From: Notospermus geniculatus
Lineage: Eukaryota; Nemertea; Pilidiophora; Heteronemertea; Lineidae
Direction of reading: 5' to 3'
Assembly: GCA_002633025.1 (NCBI GenBank)
Contig: NMRB01001728.1
Span: 55,105 to 119,104 of the forward strand
DNA length: 64,000 bases
Numbering within the stretch: the first letter of the stretch is position 1; each line of letters starts with the position of its first letter. Position numbers and translations under genes: made by a program. The notes beneath the pieces are model-generated. The model was given only the letters and a program-made list of their open reading frames with translations. It did no database searches and had not been told where the DNA came from. Below, in pieces: positions 24,974 to 37,095 of the stretch.

Positions 24974-27102
24974 GATTTTGTCGGCTGCATGTTTTTGACC
25001 ATTACTGTAATGTGAGTTATTGAGTAATTGTAACATTTTGGAATCAAGAGATTGAAGTCAGAATTGAATTCGGGGTTTGAAAAAGACTTGAAAAAGATAA
25101 TCACAGTATGGTAACTCTCTGGGATTGGGAGACCATTGTTGAAGGGTATTTACATGTAAGCATTGAATACTCCAGCCCCACACTTCATTCTGTACACTAT
25201 CATGACTATGTGGTGGCCAAACCTCTGACTCAGTGTATCTCCTGCAGGGTGTAAGCTTTAACTGCCTTCGATGCTTTTGCCATATTTGTCTAAGTGATGG
25301 GGTAAAAACAATATTCTGATTCTGTGTGATGAATGTATCATTGGTGCTCTTAACTGAATTCAATTAGCAGTGCTTCTGGTTGGAACATAACCAATTGTGA
25401 CCCACTCCAGCAAAATCAGGCACTTGTCACAAAAGAGGAAAGAGTTAACAGCCTAATGACGCAATAGCGAGTTTAAGAAATCAAATAATAAATGTTAACT
25501 TTACAACAACGTTATTTTTTATACCGCTGCCGAAAATGCAATACTGTACATAATCTGGTGAATTCGCAGTGTGTATGAAAAATAACGTTTTTGTAAAGTT
25601 AACGTTTATCGTTTGATTTCTTAAACTCCCTATTATAGCTGAAATGAACGTCTCTGCAGGCCTCCAGATACCATTGGACAGGAATGATAATAGTTGAGTA
25701 AACTGATGACCAATGATGATCACTTGCGACAAGTGCCTACTTTTGCTAGAGCGGGTCACAATTTTAACAGAGAGTAGTGGTGATTGGCTTACCACCATCA
25801 CCTTGACTCACCACCACCAGAGCGGTGCTATTTCGATTCAAGTCTTGTCAATCATAACCTTCCCTCTAGTGACATAGTTGTGAATATTTGAAAGCTGAAA
25901 TGTGATTGGTTGCTATGGTTGTATTGTTACAGTTGCTGCGATTGGTCACATGTTCTGGTTTGATCCTTGGAAGTAGAATCTGTTCATTACTCTATTTTGT
26001 CAGATACAGTTAACGACAATGTGCCTTTATCATCAGAAATTATTCATATATATTTCAAACCCTCTTTGTGAAACAGTTGACGTCCTGTAGTGGTAAAGTC
26101 AGTTTCCTCCAGAATAGGCAGGGTTGTTAACTCCATATTTTGTGGTAAAACTTGCTTTCATTGCGTCTGCTCACTGTGTGCCCTCCTGAAATATAATCAT
26201 GTTATATCTCCCGTCCTGTAACTTCCTTGCTCACAATCTTCATACACTCATAGAACCTTGTATTTACTTGTGGAAAGAGCATGCAAGTTTGTAAGTTAAG
26301 GGTATGATTTAATTCTTGTTTGCATTGTTGTACAGGCAGCTTTCTCATAGGCATTTTGATGTGCTTATTACACCGATTCGTTGGCATGAGAATCCAACTC
26401 TGACATGTATTGCAAGTAAAATACACTAAACATCAACATATGAGCCAAAATCTGTAGGTTGTCAGTTGCTAGCGCCACCTGTGGTGAATGTGCCCACACT
26501 GATATGAGCTGCCTATTGTGTCCCTTTAATATAAATCTTGTGTTCAATACTCAGTCAGTTGATGCAATACTGTAGTTTAGTTGCCGTTGTACCGGTAATA
26601 ATTCATGCTATTTACCAATTTTATTCAGGAGACGTGTTAGACTGAAAAATATCTCATCAAATTTCAGATCATGAGAAAACTTGTGTAATTGTCACCCAAA
26701 TTTGTTCCATCTTTCATGTCGTCTGCAGTTTATTTTTCAGTTCAACATGATCAAGATTTACAGCTGTCGACACACAGATTTGTCCCTTGAAAGAGTTTAG
26801 CTAAGGAACGGTTGTCAGTCTGGTTTAGTTTCCTGTTTTTGTATGCACATTCATAATATTTGCGAGTTGTTCTTGGATGTTTTACTATTTTTAGCACAAC
26901 TCAACTTTTCTCTATGTTATTTATTGTTATGTTATATTGTAGACTGATTAAATCTTTTGAACTAACAAGAAGGTTTGGCATCATTTTGTGATATATTTAC
27001 AATTTGGAGGAATTATAATTCCTCCTAGGGCCTACATTGTCAGTTCATACATGGGGCACTAAACTTATGGTTGAACTTGAGGCTGATAAGCAAGGTTGTT
27101 AA
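24974..27102 (+). other. BTBD8 copy 2 3' UTR and downstream sequence
   Basis: This is equivalent to 11341-13480 of copy 1 and has no open frame of interest. It contains the shared foldback (25490-25615) and the interspersed repeat (26413-26518). Confidence 0.5.
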
Positions 27103-27376
27103 AGGAGCTGGACGTCCAAGTTGTAAACACTCACTCACTGGTTCTCTACGCGACGCCTGCAGTGCTGCCACCTATTGTCGGTGATATGTAGGGCCTACTG
27201 CTGACGTCTGAATATCGTGAGTGAGTTGCATTGGACCGGACACCAGTCTAACGATCACAGGCCCGGGTGCTACTGGTGCTGCCACCTTCACGAAGGAATA
27301 AAACTAGTTTGCTGGCCACTGTTTGTAAACAAACCAGTTTGTACCGGTAGGCCTACAACTTGGACGTCGAGCTCCT
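27103..27376. mobile_element. TTAA-inserted MITE (piggyBac-like target)
   Basis: The ends, AGGAGCTGGACGTCCAAGTT and its near-complement, are flanked by TTAA at 27099-27102 and 27377-27380. Copy 1 has a single TTAA at the empty site (near 13488). The TTAA duplication is typical of piggyBac-type transposition. No transposase is present. Confidence 0.85.
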
Positions 27377-27476
27377 TTAACTGCCATTAACCTACTCTAC
27401 TGTACTTGTGGATAAGAGCCCATTTTGGTTAAAATGAGGCCTTGACATGGATGTCCCTCCCCCTACTCCCCCTGCG

Positions 27477-27477
27477 N
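27477..27477. other. Isolated n at right edge of duplication
   Basis: Similarity to copy 1 (ending near 13575) runs out within a few bases of this n. The unique RPAP2 upstream sequence starts directly after it. Confidence 0.6.
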
Positions 27478-28200
27478 GACAACCGCTGGCAGCGTGCCAA
27501 AATGTTTGTTTCCCACAATATTTCGTTCTTCGATGACTGAAAAATATCACATATGCCTAAAGAGTCATATAATACACCCAAAACACGAAGTTGTTTGAGT
27601 ATTAGAGCAATTTCAAACGAATAGTTTAGTTGGGAACATCATGCCGCGGGTGCCAGCTCGGTGTGATTCGCCTCATAAATTAGTATATCGCGCATGCGCA
27701 GTATGCCTGAAATCGTCAGCCCTTTCCAGTGGTGTTGTAGGAACGTAAACCCACTGGGGACGAGTTTGGCCCACGAGGACAAAGACCAGGCCAGGGAACG
27801 AGGTTGAATGGTACTTCAGTGATGGTGCTGTCATGAAGTTCTAACATGGCGTCTGTTTCACATGTTTCATTTTCTGTGTAAAATATCTTGAATAAAAAAC
27901 GTGTTTGTGGCCCATTTACGAAGAGTGAGTTGTTCTTATTTGGTTTAACTGACTTTTGTGATGTCAGGGCCCGAGAGTGGTAGCTAGTTGTTGTTGACAT
28001 GAAAGCTTTTGCCGTCTTTTAATCCCCGACAATCAGTAGGCCTACCGGTAATGCATCAGATCATGCATGAAATGAAATGTCGGAATAATGATGGATGAAT
28101 CATGGAACGACCGTATGTGTTGATTGATTAATCATGTGTCTGACGCCCATATTTTGACAATTCTCGTTTTTCATTGTTTCCTTTGATTTGAGTAGGTAGG
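27478..28200 (+). promoter_or_regulatory. Putative RPAP2 promoter and 5' region
   Basis: The palindromic NRF1-type word GCGCATGCGCA is at 27690-27700 and the YY1-type word AACATGGCG is at 27843-27851. Both are common at housekeeping promoters and here lie 350-510 bases upstream of the RPAP2 start codon. No TATA box is evident. The transcription start cannot be placed from sequence. Confidence 0.5.
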
Positions 28201-31200
28201 ATGTCGGACCAACACAGAGAAGTGAAAGGCCCCACTCCAGCGGAGATGGAAGCAGTGCACAGGTTGGTTGATAACCATGATTTCCCTTCAGAAAATGGCT
28301 GTACCCTCTTACCTAGCCTACCCCTGAGTAAAACTAAAACTAATGGGAGCCTTGCTGATAAATAGCCAGGCTCTTAAGTTACATACTATAGGCTCTCTCG
28401 GTTGTCAGATTTGAGCATGTATTTTGGCTGTTTATTTCATAGCCTTAGATGAGCTTAGCAAAATGAATACCGGTATGTCCTTTTGCTTTGTTCTGAGCCC
28501 TCTTGTTCTGTGTGCATCCTGTGGTCAGTACCAACAGCTATGATATGACAGTAATTCTGTATGATGTGATGTTTTTAGGAAGAGGGAAGAAGTCCTGAAG
28601 CACATGAAGAAACAGAAGGAATGTGAGGAAAGAGCTGTGATGATTGTGGAGCGACTTCTGGAGGAGAACATCACTGAAGAATTCTTGAAGGATTCTGTAA
28701 GTCGGATATCCTGGACTCTCGCCTAACATCATTAGGCCTACCAGTACTTTACATGTCTCCTTGGTTATCCCCAAGACCAAATGTTAAAATTGTCTTTAGT
28801 TTTGCCAGTTGTTGTACTCTTCACTTGGTGTTTCAGGCCCAGTTGATAACTCCGTCACATTATAGAGATGTCACTGAAGAAAGAAGCATTGGTGGGGTTT
28901 GTGGATATCCATTATGTAACAACTCACTAGGACAGGTTCCCAAGCAAAAGTACCACATTTCAACAAAACATAACAAAGTTTATGATATCACTGAAAGAAA
29001 GGTGAGGTGATCTTGTCTGTGTACCGGTACTCTACTTCTTTCCATTAGAATGAACTTTGGTGAGACCTTATGAATCTAGCTCTGTTTAGCTCTGGACTGA
29101 GAAAGTATGATTTCTGTTCTCAGTAATTCTAATTTTGGTTGGTGTCTTATTCTTTCAGAAATTCTGTTGCAACCAGTGCTACCAGGCTTCCATTCACTTT
29201 GAACGGCAGATCTCAACTTCACCTCTTTTCCTCAGAAACAAGGAACCAGATATAGAGTTCAACTTACTACCTCTGAAGGAGACGAAGTAAGTGAGGCTTC
29301 CGCTTTCCCTCTTTAATGAAGTGACCATATTTCTTTCATGATGATTTTGTGATTTTGAAATGATCTCAATAGTTTTAAGCCTTGTTATCTTTCCTTTCAG
29401 AGGTAAACCTGGTGAAGAAGTAGTGACTAACCCTCTTGTGGCATTAAGAGATGAATTAGAGAATTTGGAAATCAGAGGTCCTGATGTACCCCTAGCTGGG
29501 AGCGCTGACCTTGATGTTGAAGGTCATGATGATTTGGATGATGATTCTCAAAGTGAAGAGGAAGATGCAATAGAGAGACATATGGAGGAGTTAGACAGTG
29601 ATGATGATGATGAGGAGGAGGAGGTGCAGGAGGCCTGCAGAGGTCAGATGAAGGTCAGGCACAGAGGTCAAGGTGGTCCAAGGTCAAGTCAAGGTCAAAG
29701 ACCTAAAAAAGTTGAATCAACTGAGGATAAAATGAAGAAGTTGATGGGGATGATTGACAGAAGAGACAAACTGATAGAACAGTTGAAGGAGGGAAGATGT
29801 GATCGGGTAGAGGAGAATCAAGTAGGTCAGGGTGTTTCAAGGTCAAAGTCTGGGGGTCAAATGAAAAAGCATGGTGCTAATATGACGAGTAAAAGACGGC
29901 AGGACATGGTGAGGGCCACAAATTCTCCTGAACAGACGCCAGTCGGAGCACAAACTGGTTTTGCAAACAGAGTGCTGGAAAATACCAAAAAGGCTTCGGT
30001 ACAGAAGGTGAATATTGAATGTTTGGAGGATTCAGAGGTCAAAGGTCAAGGTCATGGAACTGAAAAATCTGTCACTGTTGATGGACCTGTTTCTTCCATG
30101 TCAGAGGATAGTGTGGGGCAGAAGAATTCTTTTGAAGTCGTAAAAAATTCTTTACTTGCTTGGAAAACAGAGCAGACTTTGGAATACCTTATGACTAGTG
30201 ATGGTACTGAGTTCAAGAACAGGATGCGTGTGCAGGAAAAGATTGATCAGATTTCTCAACGACTTGATGCTGAGGAAGCCTCTGATGACTTGGAAAGGTC
30301 AAATATTGTCAGTGATGAAAGGCCAAAGGAGAAAGTTCCTGATTATCAGGAATTGTCCAAACAGGCGAAGGATTTTGATGTCAAAGTCAGGGAGTTTTAT
30401 CAAGGTCACATGACATACCCGGTGGCAGAGGAAGTGGGAGCAACGGAGAGACCAGGAACAACCTCAGAGGTACAGTTCAATCTTTGTCAAATGACTTCTC
30501 AGCTGAGAGATTGAACTCAGAAATGATACCAAGAAATGGCATTTACCCAATGACGTATGGCCCCAATTAATTAGCCTATGTATTGAATTTTATGCTATTT
30601 TCAAAGTGTTGGGGGAGTGCAGGTACAGGTTTCACAAGCCCTAGTTTTCAGCACACATTGAAAACACTGCAGGCAGAGCTCTTATGTACAATGTGTTCAG
30701 ATAGAGCGTAGTACATTTTACACTATGCTAACTTCGGAAGATGTAAGTTCGTCTGAATTCAGTACAGTGTGGCTTTAATATGCTTTCCGTCTTTCACTAG
30801 GGAGGAGTGAAAGAACATGAAGTATGGTGGGAACCTGCTCTGCCGTTGGTTGATTCTCAATCACAGATGATGATCAGAAGAAAAATTGTATTGGACGGCA
30901 TTAATCATGCGTAAGTTCAAGTCGCCACATTTGTATGTTTCTGACTCCGATTAGGCCTGTGCTATTTTGTAACTTCTAATGTGCTACAGTATAGTAAAAA
31001 CTAGAACAATCACCTGCAGTATGTTTACGGCCCTTTTCAGCTTGCCAACGTTGCTGGCTGCCCTAAGATTGACGCCGGCAGAAGTAGCAACACATATCAA
31101 GGGACTCGTTTTCACCTTCCAGTAAGTATTTTGGAACCATTTTAGTTTTATAGCCAGTTGATAGGTGTCTCTGCCTGTACTTCATCTTGAGATCCATCAC

Positions 31201-31850
31201 ATATTGAGGTCTACAGTTCCTCCGCTCTCTGACTTATGCTCCCTAGAATGAGTTAGTTAGTAAATATCTAGAATGAGTGAGGGTAGGAGTGGTGACACCA
31301 TTCTCAGGCAGGGTTTCCGCCAGGATTTTTTTCCAGGGTACGACCTGTAAGGGGGGAGAAAAAAAATTTCAAAAAAAATTTTTTTGAAAAATATTTTTTT
31401 TTCAAAAAATTTTTTTTGTTAATAATGGCCTCCAGCGTCATTTTTTACACTTCAAAATGCAAAATTTGTCTTCCTTCTGCATGAAAGTTGCATTTGAAAT
31501 GTAAAAAATTTAAGAAAAACATTACTGAAGTGATTTTTTCAGGGTACTATATCGTACCCTCAGATTTCTTTAGGGTACTATATTTGTACCCAAAGTACCC
31601 TCTGGCGGGGACCCTGTCAGGGCAAGATGTGAGATAAACAGTTTCATATTGTGAATGGTGAACCTCTCCAAATTAAAGCACAAGGCCATAATATTGCATT
31701 GGGCCACCATGGAAAGTGGAGGGTGGAGCGGTGTCAATGCATTGAACAACACCATTATATTACTATTTGTCTCTCTTTCAGGCTGAGCCCTCATAACATT
31801 GTGTTCAAACCTCAAGAATGGTGCCTGCTTGCTGCTGTTGTTTTAAAAAT
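28201..31850 (+). CDS. RPAP2: RPAP2, RNA polymerase II CTD Ser5 phosphatase (3' end open)
   Basis: Exons 28201-28262, 28579-28696, 28837-29001, 29159-29286, 29401-30469, 30801-30910, 31041-31121 and 31782-31850 join in frame to about 600 residues. Residues about 22-60 form a Lys/Glu-rich helix. The Rtr1-type zinc region spans about 60-145, with CGYPLC, then [20 protein letters not shown], then CNQCYQAS. A long acidic, low-complexity middle follows (about 160-510). A conserved C-terminal helical part is split over three small exons ([42 protein letters not shown]). The protein removes Ser5 phosphate from the Pol II CTD and assists polymerase import. The last exon ends in phase 2 at a good donor, so a short terminal exon is missing; candidates at 33515 and 36545 are weak. 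Human RPAP2 is of similar length (about 610 residues). Confidence 0.92.
30570..30776. mobile_element. Degraded relative of the 43773 TTAA MITE, in RPAP2 intron 5
   Basis: The sequence TATTGAATTTTATGCTATTTT, the block around CCTAGTTTTCAGCA and the end TACAGTGTGGCTTTAA match the element at 43773-44051 with many changes. It lies between RPAP2 exons 5 and 6. Confidence 0.65.
31309..31616. mobile_element. GGGTTTCCGCCAG-type MITE in RPAP2 intron 7
   Basis: The ends CAGGGTTTCCGCCAG and CTGGCGGGGACCCTG and the internal GGGTAC...GTACCC words match the family member at 16985-17124. The middle carries long runs of A and T that could form a hairpin. Confidence 0.75.
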
Positions 31851-32067
31851 GTAAGTTGTCAATTTCTATTGTGAGCGGATATAATAATTACCTGCACCAT
31901 TTTTTCCTCGAAACCGCCTATTACATCTTGACTACCAAGGGTTGTGACATCTTGCCTATTACATCTTGGCTACCAAGGGTTGTGACATCGCTATATGCCC
32001 TCTGACTAAGCTCGCATTGTGGTGTGGTCTTATGATGCAGCCAATACACATGGGGTCCAGGATGATA

Positions 32068-32159
32068 CTACAGGGTGGGAGAGAAAGTGTTTCTCGAACA
32101 ATAGAGAAACAATAGATATGCTATTGTTCAAGGAACACTTTCTCTGGCCCGCCCTGTAG
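32068..32159. mobile_element. Small foldback element
   Basis: CTACAGGGTGGGAGAGAAAG at the left end is the near-complement of the right end, TTTCTCTGGCCCGCCCTGTAG. The arms meet around AACAATAGATATGCTATTGTT. Confidence 0.7.
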
Positions 32160-32824
32160 AGCGGAAAGAACAAATCTGCTACGAGTTTGCAAGGAGTTGT
32201 CTCTGTTAATGTGTGTTGCTGGAAATCCATTCAGACCTTTCCAGTCAGTCGTAAACTTTTGGTTGCAGTCAACATACTGTCCACTCCAGGCCATATCACA
32301 GATCTTGCTGTCTCTGTGAATCTACCATCCTGAGTTGTATATCATCCCAAAAAAAGAAAAAACTTGTTGGTGTTTCTCCCAGTCGAGTTTGATCAATCTT
32401 TGTTTGTCCCATTTCCAACAAATCATGACAGACAGATGCAGACTTTGTAAATAATTCACACATTTTTTTCACTCTCACATCTGAATTCTGGTGTTTTTGT
32501 CACGATAATCTGAACAACAATCTTCCATTGTTCTGATAAGGAATCGTGAATCTCTCACAAAAACTTGTTTATTTCTCTTTAATCTATGCCACACATCTTC
32601 TGCCAAGTTCATAACATTTTTGCATTCCCTTCTACAAATGAGGGAGAAGGTCTTTGCCTAAGTCTGCTCACACTCTGTCAGATTGGTAGAGTGGAAGACG
32701 TGACACTTGTCACTTATGAAGTTCTAGGTTTGATTGCCAGTTAGACCTACAGGTGAATGAGAAGGTTAAGTTGTTGTTAAAAGTTTGATATTGACAACGG
32801 TCGAGGTGTCATCTGACTTAACAC

Positions 32825-33030
32825 TTACACGGGTACTCATGTTCCTCACTTGGATGGGGTCTCTTACTTGCCCCTGCTAAGGCACAAGGCACCACAGCTT
32901 ACTGTCCCATGCGACGGACATGAAGAGCCAGGGATGATAATCCCACGACATATGGCCCGAGCTGGATTCGAACCCGGAACCTGCCGCTTGCTTAGCGGAC
33001 GCAATAACCACTCAGCTATCAGGGCTCTTC
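32825..33030 (-). mobile_element. tRNA-derived SINE, reverse orientation
   Basis: On the minus strand it shows the SINE head (TAGCTGAGTGG, then GGTTCGAATCC) and the body word AAGAGACCCCATCCAAGTGA. It has no partner elsewhere in equivalent sequence. Confidence 0.85.
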
Positions 33031-34888
33031 AAGAGTTAAGAGTTTTGTCTCTAAGCGCCTAATGAATGCAATCTTCTCCAGCATAGACTCGCCACCGTCC
33101 TGCACCATTTCTCTGATTGACACGCAAACGGCCCCACGTTAAATTAACGTGGGTGTCAATAGCTGTATAAATCAAGAAGTCATGATCACTGAATCGTATC
33201 GCTGAATCCCTTGTGGATTTGAGGAAAAGACAGTCGGACGACAGCGATTAAGATATCTGGATGTTTATCGCGTCAGTAGACATTTTCGATGGCAGGTCTT
33301 GTCACGGTGATGCTACGTTAAATCTTGTGCCCACACGGAGTAATGGAGCGTGTGAAGATGAGAGACGGAGCACGCTTTGTTGGGCACGGCGTTTATTTAG
33401 AGATAGCGTTGTGAAATCTTATGGGAGTTCTTATTTCATGTAAGATATAATCGTCTAAAATCATTCGTGGGTCCCTTGGGAGTGGGTGTTGTTATAGTAT
33501 TTTACCTCACACAGAGAAGAGAGTGATGCCGTCAGAGTTGCATTGGGCAAAAACCATGACAAACACCACCTTCCAGGCCTCTCAATTCATGCTGCTGAGG
33601 ATGTTAAAGGTTGTCAGTGATTTGGAAATGTGCCCAAATTAGGCCACAGAGAAGTGTGCCCAAGTTACAATAAAAGAGAGAGAAAAAAATTCACAGGTAA
33701 TAAATCGCCTTTTTGGGGCTTTTGCTCAAAACTGCTTGAAAAGACCCCAAGAAAGCGTCAAGAAATACACAATTCTTGGTGTGGCGGTTGCTGAAATCAC
33801 GATTATTGGAGCCCAAATTAGGCAGAGGAGGTGTGCCAAATTCATGACTGTAGAGGGTGTAGAGCACCTGACGTAATTGGGACCCCAGCCGACTACCTCA
33901 ATAGGTGTCACTAGTGGTTAAAATTATTGAAATGAAACTGACATTCCCAATTTCCCACACAAAAGGCGTCTTGTATAGGACCGGGTGCTGCCCTCTATCG
34001 TAGCTAGGGATCCCCATTGAGAGACCTGCCTTCTGTATGACATGTTACTACCATAAAACGTCCCCTGTTGAGTTTATCACAATATGTTGTCATTCCCTTC
34101 ATCCTTCATACATCACTTTTCAAAATACACATGTTCATGTTTTTTGTTCTCGGACACGTTCGGTTATTGACTGGTGGGATGCTGCCAATAAGGTGAATCA
34201 CACTTGACAATATTCTTTTGATTGTCCTACATTTTGGTTCAGTTTGCTCGCCATTCGGTTTGGAGGCCTTTGAAATCAACGGAATAAAAGTGTCAAAAAA
34301 TGCTTTTTTCTCAAATCTGAATGTGACGTATAAATATTTTATGTGAAAGAAGTAAAATTCTCAGGTTGTGGACTATTGTATGAAATTCTATGCACCCCCA
34401 TCAAACCTCACATTTCTGTGTCCCCGGTTTGTGATCGGCTAAAACATGTGGAGGAACAGGTTGCTGATCACCGTGGAAATCCGCCGACGGAATTGTATCG
34501 TCACACCTTATCCCTCCGTGAAGTGTAACATATGTGATGACTATTGAATACAGCACTCACGACCCAGTTAGCTTTTCTAAAAGTTCATGTCATATAATAT
34601 TGGCTCCATCTGATGGCACCATAAATATAAAACGGTTTAAAAAGGAAAAAAATGTTTAAAAATGTTGAGTTTACTGGTGTTATTGTATTATTATGAATGA
34701 AAGGTTTGACAATAGGAACAAATTATTATCAGATAAATTAAAGTTTAAAATGGGAGTTGTTTGAATATACTCTTACTAGATGATTGATTGAAGTTTAAGT
34801 ACCGGTGGTCATTTTTGTCAACCAAGGCATTGAAGCATTATAGGGCCCACGATTTCAAGTCTACAGGCACCAATCAAACTAACTATAG

Positions 34889-35014
34889 CCCTGGGCCGAC
34901 CACACTGAAAGTCCGATGGTGCTACCGGCGCCTATCGGCAGTTAGTTGTAATGCATTTTCCCATTAACTAAATCACAGATAGGCAGTATCGGACTTCCTG
35001 TGCAGTCGGCCCTG
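34889..35014. mobile_element. GGGCCGACC-type MITE
   Basis: The ends are CCCTGGGCCGACCACACTGA and the complement of GTGCAGTCGGCCCTG, with AAAGTCCGAT just inside. Relatives are at 40890-41025 and 51144-51285, and a 29-base stub is at 45387-45415, the equivalent place in copy B. Confidence 0.8.
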
Positions 35015-35300
35015 ATAGTCAAGTGAAGTGGTTATCATCACATCTGCTACTGAAGCAAGCAGCAGGTCCCGGGTTTGAATCCAGCCCGGGTCATATGCGT
35101 TATCATCCCCGGCTCTTCACGTCCGACACATGGGACAGTAAGCCGTGGTGCCTTGTACCTTGTGCCTTTGCAAGGGCAAGTAAAAGACCCCATCCAAGTA
35201 AGGAACATGAGCAGCTTGCGATGGCCTTTTCCGTACTTACCCGAGCCAATAATGCTTTGGCTTTGGCCCTGATGGAAACATACAAATACAATACAAAAAC
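35005..35300 (+). mobile_element. tRNA-derived SINE
   Basis: The head has GATAGTCAAGTGAAGTGGTT (an altered A box) and GGTTTGAATCC, and is followed by the complete body and an ATACAAATACA tail. It directly adjoins a MITE and is absent from copy B, which jumps from the MITE stub to the sequence at 35447. Confidence 0.85.
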
Positions 35301-36827
35301 CAAACTAACTCTAAGAAGTGTCAAAGAAGTTTCATTGAACGTGTATGAGTGGCTCAAATCAGGATTTGAACCCACAACGCAGAGATAATGGGTGCTGATA
35401 TCCTGTTGTGTCACCCCGATGCCCCAAACCTCTAGGTTCGTTATCGCTTTAAAAGCGAAATGTTGAAGTTGATATCTCCAGATGAAACTGAGATATTGGA
35501 TGAGCGCATCATCCAGCATTCAGTAATTGCTTAATGAAGTCTGAACTCAGTGATGGTAGTATGCTATTAAAGTTACTGCTAATCTCCAAACAGTGAGGGA
35601 TTAACAATGGGTGTATTTGATCCATTATTGAGAACACAATCCTTTGTTGGTGGTTAATCGTATTTTCAACTCGGGTGGTCAGTCAGAAATACCGCAATAC
35701 CGAGGTGTTATGTAAAGAAAGTTGCAATCTGGTGTCCTGCGTCAGTTTATCATGAATCATTGACAGACCCTGCCTCACAAAAATGATATATTGTTGCTCT
35801 TGATGGATGATGTCCTGTATGTCTTGACAGCTGTCATTTTTTTTCTCAAAAAGTCTGATCTTGTGAGTGAAACTTTCTGGTTTCCATGCCGATTGCTTGT
35901 TTTATAATCAACCCTAAGGAATGTGACCAATTTTCATCTGCAATTCAGCAGATGACATCATCTCCTCAGAATTACATAAAAATAACTGACAATGGAAAGA
36001 AATATTTGATTGAATCTTAGTCATACTTGTCAACTTTGTGATTTTGCTCAACATAAAAATCACAGAACACAATATTATCAATCAAATCAAGAATTTATTT
36101 AGTTTTGTTCAAAAATTTTGATGAAATTTTAGTCCGTTGATTTTGCTCCTGTCAACTTCTCAACATCTGTGGCATGTGAATCATGTGAAAAGAAAATTGT
36201 AAAAATACAATATTTGTAAAAAATATTTCTGTAACTAAATGAGCGGTAAATATTGGTAACTTATCCATCAAAATAATAGTCTAACAGCGAGTCAGTTATG
36301 AGAATATTATGGATGTCATTGTATCAAACCCGCCAGCTGAGCTACTTCTGAAAAGTTGATTGGCAGTTTCACCCTAACTTGGTCAACTTTGGTCCAGATT
36401 CTATTGATATCGCTTGAGAATGCTCTACTTTCTCATTTTTTTATGTTCAAGATGAAATAGACCAACACCAGCTGAGGCAGTCTAACGCCAGCCTGTTCTA
36501 TTATAATATTGTGACCAATCATAAACTCATCATTATTATTACAGGTTTATTCTAAGCAAACAAAGCGGACCTACGAATGATCACTTACTATGAAAATGTC
36601 ATTCATAGTATCAAATTATATTTTAAGTTTTTTTTCTCCTGCTAATGTGTGCGTGGGAATGTTTGACAGGCTTATGATGCGAGCGTCATCAAATGTTGCA
36701 TTAATTTTCTGCCTGAGTGGCGTCTACCCACGAGCCATCGCCAGATGGAGGCTCTCTCTCCAGAAACAACAACAGCCTCATTTTGGGGTCACCCTGATTG
36801 AAAGTTGGAACCATTCTCAATGGAGAA

Positions 36828-37095
36828 GCCTTGATACACGTAGTCCAGTGGTTATCACGTTCGCTTAGCAAGCGGCAGGTCCTGGGTTGAATCCCGGGCC
36901 ATAAGGGATTAATCATCCCCAGCTCTTCAGTCCGTCACATGGGACAGTAAGCCATGGTGCCTTGTACCTTGTGCCTTTGCAAGGGCAAGTAAAAGACCCC
37001 ATCCAAGTGAGGAACATGAGTAGCCTGAGATGGCCTCTTCCGTACTTAATACCAGGCTCCGAAAATAATGCTATGAAAAAATCTAATGCAATACA
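36828..37095 (+). mobile_element. tRNA-derived SINE, variant head
   Basis: AGTCCAGTGGTTATCACGTT and GGTTGAATCCC give a degenerate tRNA head, and the standard body and tail follow. The counterpart in copy B is at 46812-47065. Confidence 0.8.

Larger units (their letters stand above)
15291..27476 (+). repeat. Large duplication unit 1, copy 2 (BTBD8)
   Basis: This is the counterpart of 1522-13575. It begins with the same AGCATGAGCC and ends at the n at 27477. It carries its own insertions (16274-16446, 16985-17124, 21777-21909, 22980-23151, 27103-27376) and lacks those of copy 1. All BTBD8 coding exons are intact here. Confidence 0.9.
31851..34112. other. RPAP2 downstream region up to the second duplication
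   Basis: No confirmed exon is present. It contains a foldback at 32068-32159, a weak tRNA-like segment near 32673-32745 and a reverse SINE at 32825-33030. An acceptor at 33514 opens a frame of 34 residues in the phase needed for an RPAP2 terminal exon. Confidence 0.45.

Noticed and set aside
32673-32745. tRNA gene
   Set aside because: A- and B-box-like words are present, but acceptor and anticodon stems do not pair; treated as a repeat remnant.
34343-34528. 61-codon frame repeated at 44855-45058
   Set aside because: The end differs through a frameshift between copies and there are amino-acid changes without clear constraint, so it is more likely non-coding.
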